Shown here piece by piece: positions 43,764 through 55,265 of a stretch of 64,000 nt of DNA. Every line of letters begins with the position of its first letter. The first letter of the stretch is position 1. The position numbers and the translations under genes are program-made. This DNA is from Plasmodium coatneyi (taxonomy: Eukaryota > Apicomplexa > Aconoidasida > Haemosporida > Plasmodiidae), in NCBI RefSeq assembly GCF_001680005.1, contig NC_033569.1, positions 1,488,001-1,552,000 on the forward strand, given 5' to 3'. The notes below the pieces were generated by a model that had not been told where the DNA came from, made no database searches, and saw only the letters and a list, made by a program, of their open reading frames with translations.

Positions 43764-46700
43764 CTACACCCTAAACCCGGAATCTGAACTTGGAACATGT
43801 TCCTCACGAACATCTTCTTCAGGAACACATTCCACAGAAACAAGGTCTTCCTCCCTAAACCCGGAATCTGAACTTGGAACCTCTTCCTTAGGAACATATT
43901 CCTTAGGGACCTTTTCTTCCTCTATAAATTTGCTTCCCGTAAATTCTTGAACCAAAATTTCAAAAAAGTCTTCCTTCGTCGAATGCAGGTCCACTTTTTG
44001 ACATTCGTCTAAGACTTCTAAATGAATATCAATAATGGTGCGGTGACACACATGGCGATCAACGCCCTGTTTTTTTGACCTCTTCGTTTTTGTTGGAGCA
44101 GATCTTGGTTGTCTGCGTTTCTTTACTAATGTATATTCATGTGGACCATCGTGGTCGTCCACAGGGTCAATAATCTGTTCTTGTAAGGAAGGATGACCAG
44201 ACACTTGATGAGTTCTTCTGTAACGTTTTCTTTTTTTACCAAAGAAAAAATACTAAAAAAAAGAAGGGAAGAAAGAAAGAAAAGGGGGGGTAAGTAATTT
44301 TTAGGGTGCGAAATGTTGCTCTTAAAACAAGAATTATCATTATAATATAAGTGCAAATCCTACATCTAATACAGGATCTGTTATTTATTTTTCTTTCTTT
44401 TTTTTTTTTTTTTTCCTCCTTTTCTTTTTTATTTTTTCCTTTATTTAGATGCACTCTTCTGGGAGCAATCCGTCTCTTAAAAATTAAACACCAAGTCATC
44501 TTATTGTCCTTACAACTTAAAACATTAATCCTTAGTATGAAATCCTACACAAACACCCCTAAAATGCGAAATCCTACACACATACACGCTAAAATGCGAA
44601 ATCTTACACACACACCGCCTAAAATGCGAAATGCCACACCGTCCCCACTGATTCATTCACCTTAAATTTTTTTTTTTTTTTTTTCCTTTTTATTAAATAT
44701 TTTTTTTCTTACCTTCCAAAGGAGATAACTTATGACAGAGGTAGCAAGGAATACAGGAATGGTAGGAAGATATGGGGTAAGATCAGAAGGGTTGATTTTG
44801 TTATGAACTGGTGCTGCTGTTGGTGTACGTGTTGCTGTTGTAACAGACGCTGATTCGTCCGCTGATGGACTTGGTGAAGCTGCGGGGACAACAGGAGCAG
44901 TTGGACCAGGTACGGCACCACTGGTAGCAGGTGGGACACCACCTTGTGAAGTATGAGAACCACCTAGGCCACCCTGACCAGCACTTGTCTGGTCCGGGTT
45001 AGAGTTAATAGTGGGAGGGTGCGGTCCAGATGGGTTATCATTATTAGTTCCTGATGTAGTATCAACTGCACCCGCTTGCTTCGTTTCTGTTGGGACCTGT
45101 GAGCCAGAACCATCAGCACTAGCACCAGGACCCTGCACAGTTCCTTTGGTTTGATCACTTTGTTCACCTGAACCTAAAATGTAAGTGAAAAGGGTAGTTC
45201 CAGCATCAGCAAAAGTAGCGACATCTTGAATATTATATGGACCCCTGTGCACACACTTCCTTATTTTGTTTTTCATTTTTAATTTTTTTACTTTTTTATT
45301 TTTTATTTTTTACTTTTTAATTTTTTAATTTTTTACTTTTTTTCTTTTTAATTTTTTACGTCCTAGTTTTTTACTTTTTACATTTCTTACTTTTTAATTT
45401 TTTTTACTTCTTAACTCTTCACTTTTTAATTTTTAAATTTTTTACTTTTTTACACTTCTTTCACTTTCTAATTTTTAGATGTGTCTTATGGATGCACACA
45501 CATTTCTTTAAGAGTGTTCATTTCTTTTTTTTTATTATTATTCCTACCTGGAATTTGGGGTACGGGCCCTAATGCGGAACCCGAAGGAGTTTCCGTGTCT
45601 GTTCCTGTGCTTGGAGTTTGGGAATCTGCATGTGTAGGGGTAGGATCAAGTGTTATTATGCCCTCCCGAATTAGGGAGGGATCAATTCCATCAGGAAGAT
45701 CGTCATCATTCCTTTGTGGTGTGGAAAAAGTACTAATCTGAACTTCACCAGGCCGGGTACCTATTTCACCAATGGGATTCTTAGCACAAAGTTCTACACC
45801 CCCATCGAGGCTGTCCGTTTCATTACACTTACCTGCATTACTTTCATGTTGTGTTTTTTCCTTTGGTTCTGGTTCTGCAGGTACATGTAGAGGTGCTGAA
45901 TCCTTACCTGGAATTTGCTGTGTTGTCTCCGTATCCCCACTTCGTTGGTCTACCTTTGTCTGGGAGGGTGCAGCGGGTGGTTTGACTGCAGCCTTAGGAC
46001 AGATCTTCTGTAGAATTTGTGTTATTTCTTCTTTCTTCTCGAGCTCCTTTTTTATTTCTTCTCGTAGACTCTTTCCACGGAAAATCATATGCGCACATGA
46101 GTCCCATTTACATTGATCACATTTATTATTCCCATTACATTCAGTTGTGTGAAGATCCTCTCCTAAATTAAAAAACTGCTGTACGCTGTTATTTACCTCT
46201 GGACACTTTTCCTTAATAAGATCTGAGTACACATTTAATATAAAGCATTCCATAGTTTGCTTAAAAATTCTGTAATTTTCCTTATGATTGGGATAGTCCT
46301 TGTCATCTGCTTCAATATTGTATATATGCTTCAGTCCACTGACAATTTGCTTGCATGCTGCTTCCTTCTCCGCTTTCATTCCTTTGCAGTAACTATGCAC
46401 TGTGGTATCTGGCTGAAGCATGGCCTTGGCAAGAGGGTCGATCGTTTTCATTATATCATTCCAACTTTGATTCTGCACATACAATGGAAAAAAGAAGGAA
46501 GGAACATGGTAGTATAAGTAATACTTATACAAAAACCATTTCCATTTTCTCCCTGTGAACATATATATCGTTCCACTATTTTAATTCGACACAATTAGAC
46601 TTTGATGAGAAATATAAATATGTCAAACCTCCCAAATATTTTTGGCCTGCGCTTTGCGCTCTTCCCTTCTGTCCCTGGTCCACTGTGTTATTACACACTG

Positions 46701-49592
46701 GGTGCGATCACATAAGGAGTTAAATGTAGAACTTATATCTTGATCTAATTTTTCTTTTTCTGTATTCTTCTGGAGCAAGGCATCCAAATTAGAACCCACC
46801 GTTTCTTTTTTATCGCCTATTTTACAATTTTTATAGTTTCCATCCCATTTACATTCAACACATGGATAACCATTCTTCTTTCCCATACACCCCTTATTAA
46901 ACTGGTCATTCCCTTTCTTAAATGCTTGTTCTATTGTTTGCTCACTGACTTCACAGGGGGATTTAACGAGCTGTTTCAATCTATCAGCATAAGCGTTTAG
47001 AACTAAGCATGACACAGTTTGCTTAAACAACCTGTTGTCCTCTGCTTCCTTCTTTTTCTGCTCTGCAGTTTTTGTTTTATCCCCATTATTTAAATCACTA
47101 GGATCTATTTCAATATCGTATATGTGCTGTAATCCTGCAGTAATATAGTGGCATGCCTTTATCTCTGGGGCAGTGACTCTTCTACTATCTGTCTCTGTTT
47201 TTTTATCAGCACAGTAACTTTTCATTTTTGTGCTATTTGTAGATATTTCTTTAAACATTTCTGTGGCGATGTTGTTAATATCATTCTCCATATTATTCTG
47301 TCAATATGAGATATAGGGAGGTAAAGGAAACGAATGTATGCTATATAATTATATGCACACTATAATTATTATGCTGTCCATCTCCCCCCCTATATAATTA
47401 TTATATGTGTCCATCTCCTCTATAATAATGTCCACACTACAATTATGTGCCTAATTTCCCTTGTTAGTTTGTACAACCTACAGTACTCACAAAAGTGTCC
47501 TTTATTTTAAAGAACAATAGTATTCCTTACCCAGGTTGGATCCTGACCTCTGTTTATACCCCATTTCTTTGTTACGCAATTTACGCGGGTACATAGGTCA
47601 CCCTTGTTGGTGCAGTCATCATTTTGGGATGATTGAATTGGTGGAGGAGGAAGTTCACTGTCGTCTTCACTTCTTCCTAATTGTTCTGCACCTTTGTTCT
47701 TTGACTCCTGAAAATTCTGCTGCAGGTTGTCATTTATACTTTCCATCTTTTTCTGAAATCCATCAACGTCCTCCTTGTTTCTATCTGCTTCCTTTAATAT
47801 TTCCCCCAAAGCGTTTTTCTTCCAAGTTTCAGTATCCTTCCTTATGTCTGGTTCCTTATCCCCACCATGTATTCCTAATAATTCTAAAGTGTCCGCTTTA
47901 CTTTCTATTCCTTTGGGACAATTTGTTTCCCCTTTTTTCTTTATTCTGTGTAGTGCGGTATTCATTTTTGAAACTGCCTGCAATCCTTTTGTTGCATTAT
48001 ATGGCCTGCTATATGTATTTATCCACTGTTCCAACTGTTCCCATATTAACCTACCACCCATTCTTACACTGCTAACATCGACGTTCTTACATTTTCCATA
48101 TTGATCTCCCTCTTCCACGAAATTTATATAACTGTCTACAGCCTGTCCCACATGTTCCGCTACTTTATCCAGAGCACAGTGCATTCCTAACATTCTCATC
48201 AAGGTAACGTGGCCCACTAGACATCTTAGGTAGGCCTGCAATTCTTTTTCTTGTTCACTTTCCCTTTTCTTCCACTCTTTCGGTTTCCATTGCCACCCTA
48301 CGTTATTTTTCCGTTGATATTTCAGTTCTAATCCATTTATCCAGAAGAAGATTTGTATTAATATTTTGCATAATTCCTTCTCTACGGACCCTTTTAATCC
48401 ACCTATACCATTGTCTTCCTCCATACCACAGAATGTATTTTCTGTTTCCGTATTTTCACCAATATTCTCCATCATGTCCCTGAATATTTCATCTAATTTC
48501 TTCCATATTTCATCCTGTAAAATAAATTATAATAAACATATATTTGTATACATTTTCCCAGCCTCACCTACACTACTAACTCTTCTTTATTCTATTATAT
48601 TTATATTATGGTCCTACTTATATTTCTATATTTAAGATTTATTACCTTAAAGTTGTCCAATTTGTCTATACCCTTCGCTTTTATCCATTGTACCAATAAG
48701 TTGGTTATGAATTTAAAATCCGCTTTGCTCATTTTTTTTCCCTCCGGTTCCCGGTCCGCTGAATTCCCTGCACCCACTCCACTGCTCTTATCGGAATGAC
48801 CTACTCCTGATACAGAATTGTTCTGTGTTGGACATGGTTTCCTCGGTTCTTTATTTATTAATTCCATAACATCGGTATTCTTCTTCATAGCAAATTGAAT
48901 ATATCCTAACATCTTGATAGTGTTTACTTCCATCTGCTCTAAATTTCCATACGTACATCCTTCACATTGAGTTCCAGGACTCAATGCACTCAGAGTCCCT
49001 ACTGTATTAAGTTGTTCGTTCATATTTTTCATTTCCTTAAATATAGTACTTATAACATTCTCCTTATCGCAATGTGAAGATAAGTATAAAGTGGACCATA
49101 AGGTCATTATTGTACAATACACATACTCCTCCATTTCTTTATTAACGTTTTCTTCATTACATTTACTTCCTCTAATGTTTTGGATCTTCCATAAGTTCTG
49201 TGCAATAAAATTACATACTTTTTTCTCGTCGTCCGTACTTATTTTGTTCTGCCCTTTCATTTCTTCGCATAGTTGTCCGGCAAGTCCACTACTACCATCA
49301 TTATTCATTCCTTTAACAAATGCATTCACCCAAGGCACTATTGCATTGTATAGCTTTGTCTGCAAGTTAGAGTAATATTTTTATATATATTCTTTGTGCA
49401 TTATGTATTTATTATTTATAAGGAAAAATATCATCACCTAATACAGTGATGCTATTTCAGACTGTATATATTTCCTAAAGCAGAATAATTTACCTCCACC
49501 GCTTTCCTATTATTCCCATCATATCCATTTTCCCTTAACCATCTGTCCTTCAGAGGGCCAAATTCCTTATCTTCACCCTTCTTCGAAGCCAT
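43764..49592 (-). CDS. SICAvar: SICAvar variant antigen, 7 exons
   Basis: The model is 49494-49592, 48646-49359, 47531-48514, 46629-47297, 45548-46472, 44713-45173 and 43764-44252, with all phases matching (the fifth junction splits a Gly codon); 1446 aa. SICA proteins are clonally variant antigens on red cells infected by P. knowlesi and relatives. Exon 1 gives a 33-residue start (MASKKGEDKEFGPLKDRW). Exons 2 and 3 are Cys-rich alpha-type domains (CEGCTYGNLEQMEV; CALDKVAEHV). Exons 4 and 5 are two beta-type domains with the shared pattern KACHYI/KQIVSGL..IYDIE, FKQTxxCxxLNxY and CxxCKWD. The end of exon 5 and exon 6 are Pro/Ser/Thr/Gly-rich, then the transmembrane segment LTPYLPTIPVFLATSVISYL. 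Exon 7 is the conserved cytoplasmic domain (GKKRKRYRRTHQVSG, RHVCHRTIIDIHLEVLDEC, EVPSSDSGFRE twice). With only two beta units it is shorter than many family members. No frameshift or early stop is seen. Confidence 0.93.
44440..44670. repeat. telomere-like array module inside SICAvar last intron
   Basis: This lies in the intron between SICAvar exons 6 and 7 (44253-44712). After TTTAGATGCACTCTTCTGGGAG come tandem units of CCTAAAATGCGAAATCCTACACA with ACAC spacers, at least four in a row. The block ends in CCACTGATTCATTCACC and a poly-T. Order and end motif match the kir-flank modules at 1163 and 7520. Confidence 0.75.
45275..45480. repeat. AT-rich TTTTTTACTTTTTAA repeats in SICAvar intron 5
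   Basis: Roughly a dozen short imperfect units of ATTTTTTACTTTTTA fill the intron between exons 5 and 6. This is low complexity with no other signal. Confidence 0.7.
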
Positions 49593-50060
49593 TTTTTCCT
49601 TACTGTATGAAATTTTCTTGGACGAACCGGAAATAATACTCCATCGATCTTCATATAGACCTTTTTGTTATGGTCTACATTAGGACGTCCCATGATGCAG
49701 TAACATATGAATTCTACCCAAGGACTTTTCTCATTTTATTATTCGCTGAGATAAACTAGGAATGTTCGTCTCCTTCTTTTTCGTTTTCTTCTTTTTTCTT
49801 TTCATCCATTTTTACATAACCTTATTGTACATATATTTTGTATATATTCATTCCGTCACATTATTCATTCTCTTTTTCTCATTTTATACAATTTTAAACT
49901 TAAATTTAACGCAATGACCTCATGTGAGAACAATTTCTTCCTCATGAATTTGTTATAAATTAGTGTTAAGAAAAAATTGTTCACCAAAGGAAAAAAATTT
50001 TTTTTATAGGAAACTAGAAGAAAGTGGAATCTATCTTTACGATTCCTTACTTTCCCATTT

Positions 50061-50622
50061 TTCCTTCTCTCTTTTTTTTTTTTCTTCTTCTTCCTTCTTT
50101 TTGTTTTGTTTTGTTTTGTTTTCTTTTTCCCCTTTTTTTCCTTCTTTTAATTTTTTTCTTCTTTCATTCTTTTCTTTTTTTTCTTTCTTTTTTCTCTTCT
50201 TTTTTGTCCTTTAAAAAAATATAACCTCCCCCTCCTTCTTCATGCGCTATAATCTTCTAAAAGAAAAGAGGAACTATCTGCCTCCTTTTTTATTTATTTT
50301 ATTTATTATATTTTTTTTAGTTTTTAGGAAATTTTAAGAAGAATGTAGTGCGTAGTAGAGGGAGGGTTGTTCTTTCTTTTGTTTTAGAAGAATATAGTGT
50401 ATAGGAAGGAGACTTTTTTTTTTTCTAGGGAAAAAAAAATATAATAAATAAAATAAATAAAAAAGGAGGCAGATAGTTCCTCTTTTCTTTTAGAAGATTA
50501 TAGCGCATGAAGAAGGAGGGGGAGGTTATATTTTTTTAAAGGACAAAAAAGAAGAGAAAAAAGAAAGAAAAAAAAGAAAAGAATGAAAGAAGAAAAAAAT
50601 TAAAAGAAGGAAAAAAAGGGGA

Positions 50623-50655
<33 letters not shown>

Positions 50656-50696
50656 AAGAAGGAAGAAGAAGAAAAAAAAAAAAAAGAGAGAAGGAA
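50061..50696. repeat. long near-perfect inverted repeat (~260-bp arms)
   Basis: Arm 1 is 50061-50318, arm 2 is 50432-50696, and the spacer is about 113 bases. The non-repetitive centre of the arm (CATGCGCTATAATCTTC, CTATCTGCCTCC) is identical in inverted orientation. Visible differences include the TTTTG tract, with four units in arm 1 and five in arm 2. The outer part of each arm is pyrimidine-only or purine-only. It lies about 470 bases upstream of the SICAvar start codon. Confidence 0.9.
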
Positions 50697-51039
50697 GGAA
50701 ATAAAGAAAAAGAAGGAACAAGAAGAGAAAAAAGAAGAGAATGAAAAGGAAGGAAATAAAGAAAAAGAAGGAATGGGGTGTGCTAGGTTCTCTCATTTTT
50801 TTTGTGAAATATGAAAAGTAAATGAAGAAATTGTAAGAATTTTTCTTTCTTGTATAGTGCAAATGAATTTAAGGGAAAAAAGAAAGAGAACGAGACAGTA
50901 GAATGGTGATAGGTTCCTATGTTTTTTACCTCTAAGAAAATGCAAGTGGTGCATAGGAAGGTTGTTTTTTTTTTTTTTTTTTGTTCCTTCACGCAACTCC
51001 CAGCGAGTTATTATTACCATTTAATCTGACACACAGTAG

Positions 51040-51850
51040 TAGGTTGTTATATCACTAGGTGTGGTTAATTTTCCCGAAAAGTGGTATATCATCATGGGCG
51101 CTAGTGGTACATTGTGAGGCCGCTTATTTCCTGCCAATCAGTCCGTACATTTATGTATATATACTCCCCTGTGTTACGATTATCCTGTTTTTACCGTGCC
51201 TAGACTTTACTCTTACTCTCATATCCGCTACATTTTTCGGTTCTCCTCTGTTTCACTCCATCGCTAGGTGAACAGTATAATATACATCACTGCCTAGCCC
51301 GTATAGGTGAAAAGGAAGATGTCGCATATAACCTGAACCTTCTGCGCACCCATCCATTAAAATGACCACCACTTTGTTCCGCTCATGTTACTGTTTCTTC
51401 TTCGAAGTTCCCAACCGGAACTATAAACTTATTCCCGTGGCCATCATTTTCAGAATCGCTGCCCCCACCTTAAATTACTGTAGCATCATGCGCCATTCCG
51501 ACGTTGCCTCCTGTCTACACAGTGTAGGGGACCAGACGGGCACAGCTGCGTGATCATACCACTTGTCCATTTACAAGTTAAGGGTCATCCTCCCCGCTCC
51601 TTTAATCCCTATTTCTGGAATTACCCTGAGTACAACCAGATAGGCAATATGCATAGACTGTTGCCACGTGTATATGCAGTGGGGGGTGCATCTCATAGGT
51701 ATGCCGATAACCCCGCTCCGACACCGTATGTGTACCCTTTTAGGGAAATAACTCCACTGCCTCGCTTCCTCCGTGGTAATCCCCTCCACACACAGATACG
51801 AAACCATTATAGTATACGCCGCTATTTTGCGGCATTATCATTCGTTTAAA
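51040..51850. other. GC-richer stretch of unknown nature upstream of SICAvar
   Basis: After the A/G-rich DNA ending near 50990, base composition becomes balanced with few homopolymers and stays so for about 800 bases. Two plus-strand frames nearly abut (51362-51553 and 51550-51849). The second reads like coding sequence (PRSFNPYFWNYPEYNQIGN, PTPYVYPFREITPLPRF) but begins without an ATG in good context, and I recognise no family. A degraded gene, an unrecognised exon or a structured non-coding element are all possible. Confidence 0.3.
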
Positions 51851-52541
51851 GATAATTGTTAATATAAAAAAAAAAAAGAAAAGAAGAAAGGAAAGGTCTT
51901 TGCTTCTCTCCACTCCCGTACGTGTCCATACAAAGGAGAAATGTTGATGCTTCACAAAAGGTACAGGTGTTCAAACAAAAACAGACAAATAACTAATGGG
52001 AATATATTATTGAATAAGTGGTGGTAGAATTCTACATATAACTTTTGTTGTCCCCCCTTAGGTGGGACAAAATAAAGAGAGCAGTACGCGGCTACAACAT
52101 TCTTCGCAAGCAAACGAAGTTGGCTAACCACACAAAGTTGCCCACTGTTAACAAACTTATGCAACTCCATTTGCTGCTTTTTCCCCAGGGATAGGCTCAA
52201 ATAAAAACAAAACAGTAACTCCAAGCATATATGCGTTTCGACGTGTTAGTAAAAGTGCTGGTGGCTGTTGTGGATGTTTCGGGAGTAGCCATTTGGAATT
52301 TGCTGCACTCTGAAGGGAAAAAAAAAAAAAAAATATAAATACATATATATATATGCGACACGGGAGAGGTGCACCGATCTAGGTACCACACCGCGCCCGG
52401 AGGACACACATTTCTCGCATCCTCATGTGCATATTTCCACGGAAGTGTAGCTTCACATGGAGAAATAGACAAGGCAAATTACCTAATAGTGGAGCGCTCG
52501 CTTTCGCGCATGTATATATATCTGTTTATCTGCGGGGAGAG

Positions 52542-52572
<31 letters not shown>

Positions 52573-52625
52573 TTCTGTGTCTGTGACGTGTCCAGCCATG
52601 TGCGTCATCGTCCCGGTTTCTAAAG

Positions 52626-55265
52626 TTATCCGCCAAATAGTACAACATATGGATTGTGTTCCTCTCTTACGTCGTCCTTAAACACAAGCGAGTTCTTCAA
52701 CGTGTAGGAATGCTTCTTGTTCATTTCGTTCAGCCTTTCGACGGTGCCCATGAGGTCGTTGGTGAAGGTGTTCAGGTCCTGCGTGGGGGGGAGCGGTGTT
52801 AATGCGGTGGGAAAACGATTCGAAAATCATGCAAAACACATAATCCGAAGAAAGCAAATTCGGTAGCCACCTCCGCAGACCTACCTCGATCGTCTTAAAG
52901 TAGTCCAACTTGTTGTACTCGTGATAATAGTCATAGAACTGGTTAAGGTTTTTCTCGAAGGATGTAACGCTCTCCTCCAGTTTGGCTTTCTTCGCACTGA
53001 GGGCAGCTTTCTGCTTCTGCAGCAGGTCGTTTAGCTTGTCTTCGTCCCGTTCCTCCTGCAGGGGGGGTGGACGCGTGAAGAAGTGTTAAACTGGTGAACA
53101 ACTATGTGGAACCGCGTCAAGGGAGATGACACTGGTCACACCGATGCACGTACCGAGATCGAGTTGAGGAAGACATCGTGCATGCTGCTCTTGAGCTCCT
53201 CCAGGTCGGCGCCAAAAGCGGTCAGTTGTATGCTCAGCGAAAAGTAAATGGCAAGTATGACAAAAAACATTTTCTCCTCCGAGTGAACATTGATGTAGTT
53301 ATTCACGGCGTCATAATGAAAGAGATTCTTCTCACTAACGCCGTTGCTATTCTGTGCACCATAAGTCAAATTGTGATTCTTGAGGAAGACATGGAAATCG
53401 AAGTAATTCAAAGATGGTGCAGTCGTACTGGATACCTCAGACAAATCACCAATGCTGCTGACTGAGTTCGTCTCATTATCCCTATCCTCAGAGAGCAAAT
53501 TCTTATAGTGCATATACTCACGGTCTAGAGAATCAATTTTCACATTAGTGCATGTATTCAACTCATCGACGATGTACTTGGCAAAGGTGGAAGGATCCAT
53601 TTGGCAAATGTGAAAGTGGACCTGATTGTCCTGAAGAAACTTTCGAAAGGATTCTACACTGGTGTGAATTTCTTCCAATGATTTTTTAAAAATATTTAAA
53701 TGGTACAAAAAGGAATTATATGAATTAACAGATTCCTGATTAATTCCTACGTTTAGAAATTTCCTCTGAAATTCTACATGGTTAGTATGTTCCGCAGTTA
53801 AGCTGTTCTCTACTTGAGTTAAAATTTCCTTCAAATTCTGTTCCATGTTTTGCAAAAAAGTTAAATTGCTCTCAAAATTAGTAGGCCTGTGCAGGTTGGT
53901 AATTTTACTATACGTGCTGATGATAACGTTGTGCAGGGTGAGGAGCACATTTTTTCGGTAACTCAAATTGATCAACTTGTACTGATCCTGTAGGCTTAAA
54001 AATTGCTTGTAAAACGTACCATATAAAGGGATAGCTTCTTTATTGTATAGATTGTAAACTAGCTCTGCTTTCTCATTAAAGAGTAATTTCAAGCTGCAAG
54101 AAATGTTATCCGTCTTGATGTAAATGGAAGACACGTCTATCTCCTTCAGTTTGATCACTTCGGAAGTGCCTTTTATTTCGCTCAGATTCTCATAACTAGG
54201 AATAACTTCAAAATATATATTCTTATTTTCGTATTCGAAGTATTCTATCGCTGTTTGAATTTTCTCCTTCAATGAGGTGAGGTTAATGTTAAAGTTGTAC
54301 TTCCTGCAAAGGTCTACACATCTTTCAACGTTCTCCTGACTGTACTTGAGTCTACATATAATTTCCCCAATTTTGTCTACATCGTATTTTTCAATTTTTA
54401 GATTATCCTCTAACGTCTCCGAATGAACAGTGGCGTATTTTAGAGCCGTGTGGAAATTGCTAATACAAATAAAAATAATTTTGTTCACTTTGACAAAATT
54501 GTAAAATGGACTGTTACTACTTCTTATATGCTGCAAACTTGATCTTATCTCCGCAGTGGAGGAAAATTTCGAGGGGTTTCTAAAAAATAAATGCAATTCC
54601 TTCCCCTCTAAACAGTGCAATGCATTCTTAAAATGACAGTGTATATTGAAAGAAAGCTTTGCCAGTAAGTTCCGCTTGTACTTCTTCGCCAGAGCTGTGT
54701 TGTAAAACATATTCTCATGATACGCCATAGATATACACAAAAATAGGTAACAAGTTAGGCAGTTTATGTCTGGTAACTCTGAAATTTTATCCTCATTCAT
54801 GTTTACAAATAAATAATTAAATATCTCCACCACGTCCTTGGACATTCTATTCAACATTTTTACGTCATCGGAATTTTTTTTCATTTTTAACATAGCCGCT
54901 GCTACAAGGCCTATGTTAAATATGATCAAAATGTGTTCCTTCTCAAATTCGTACTCCATTCTTTTATACTCATCAAATGCATCGTTCGTCCATTGCAATT
55001 TTTTCTTCTCCTTCAATAAATTTTTCTTCCGAAATGTCTCGAAGTAAAATAAATACTCCTTGTACAATTTTAGCAAATTTCCGTTAATACCTTTGCTTTG
55101 CATCGTTATTATTTTTTCTCTCAACTTGGAGAAATTTTCTATTTCTCCATCGAAGCGGTATTCCTGGTTTTTCGCCAGTTCCTTCAGATTTGTGTAGATG
55201 ATCTTCCCGATGGGCACCGTCCCGTGCAGCATCTTCAGGTGCGCGAAGTCACACACGACCTGCAT
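52626..55265 (-). CDS. BRO1-domain protein, ALIX-like
   Basis: The three-exon model is 53154-55265, 52885-53055 and 52626-52778, all phase 0, 811 aa. Residues about 1-380 match the BRO1 domain: the hydrophobic helix HILIIFNIGLVAAAMLK, INCLTCYLFLCISMAYHENMF followed by AKKYKRNLLAKLSFNIHCHFKNAL, then KIIFICISNFHTALKYA, YDVDKIGEIICRLKYS, and the exit strand IYFEVIPSYENLSEIKGT..IKLKEI. The rest is helical, like the V domain of ALIX, with coiled coil in exon 2 (LLQKQKAALSAKKAKLEES). It ends NPYVVLFGG without the Pro-rich tail of animal ALIX. BRO1 proteins recruit ESCRT-III (CHP/SNF7) in vesicle budding and membrane remodelling. From memory, BRO1 proteins substitute for upstream ESCRTs in Plasmodium. 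The last exon could also splice on through the donor at about 52671, but reading to its stop is simplest. Confidence 0.85.

Larger units (their letters stand above)
49593..52625. other. SICAvar upstream region
   Basis: This spans about 3 kb from the SICAvar start to the end of the BRO1 gene. It contains a long inverted repeat (50061-50696, listed separately), G/A-rich sequence to 50990, a GC-richer stretch (about 51040-51850, listed separately), and then the BRO1 3' flank with A-tracts (52320, 52542-52568). Phe/Ser-rich or Lys-rich frames here come from low complexity. Confidence 0.5.

Noticed and set aside
49963..50862. Two near-identical Phe/Ser-rich frames on opposite strands
   Set aside because: They are the two arms of the inverted repeat read in either direction, not a duplicated gene.
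52197..52330. Possible extra 3' exon of BRO1 (acceptor GTGCAG, Thr/Ser-rich frame)
   Set aside because: The phase does not match the preceding donor, and exon 3 already ends in a plausible NPYVVLFGG terminus.
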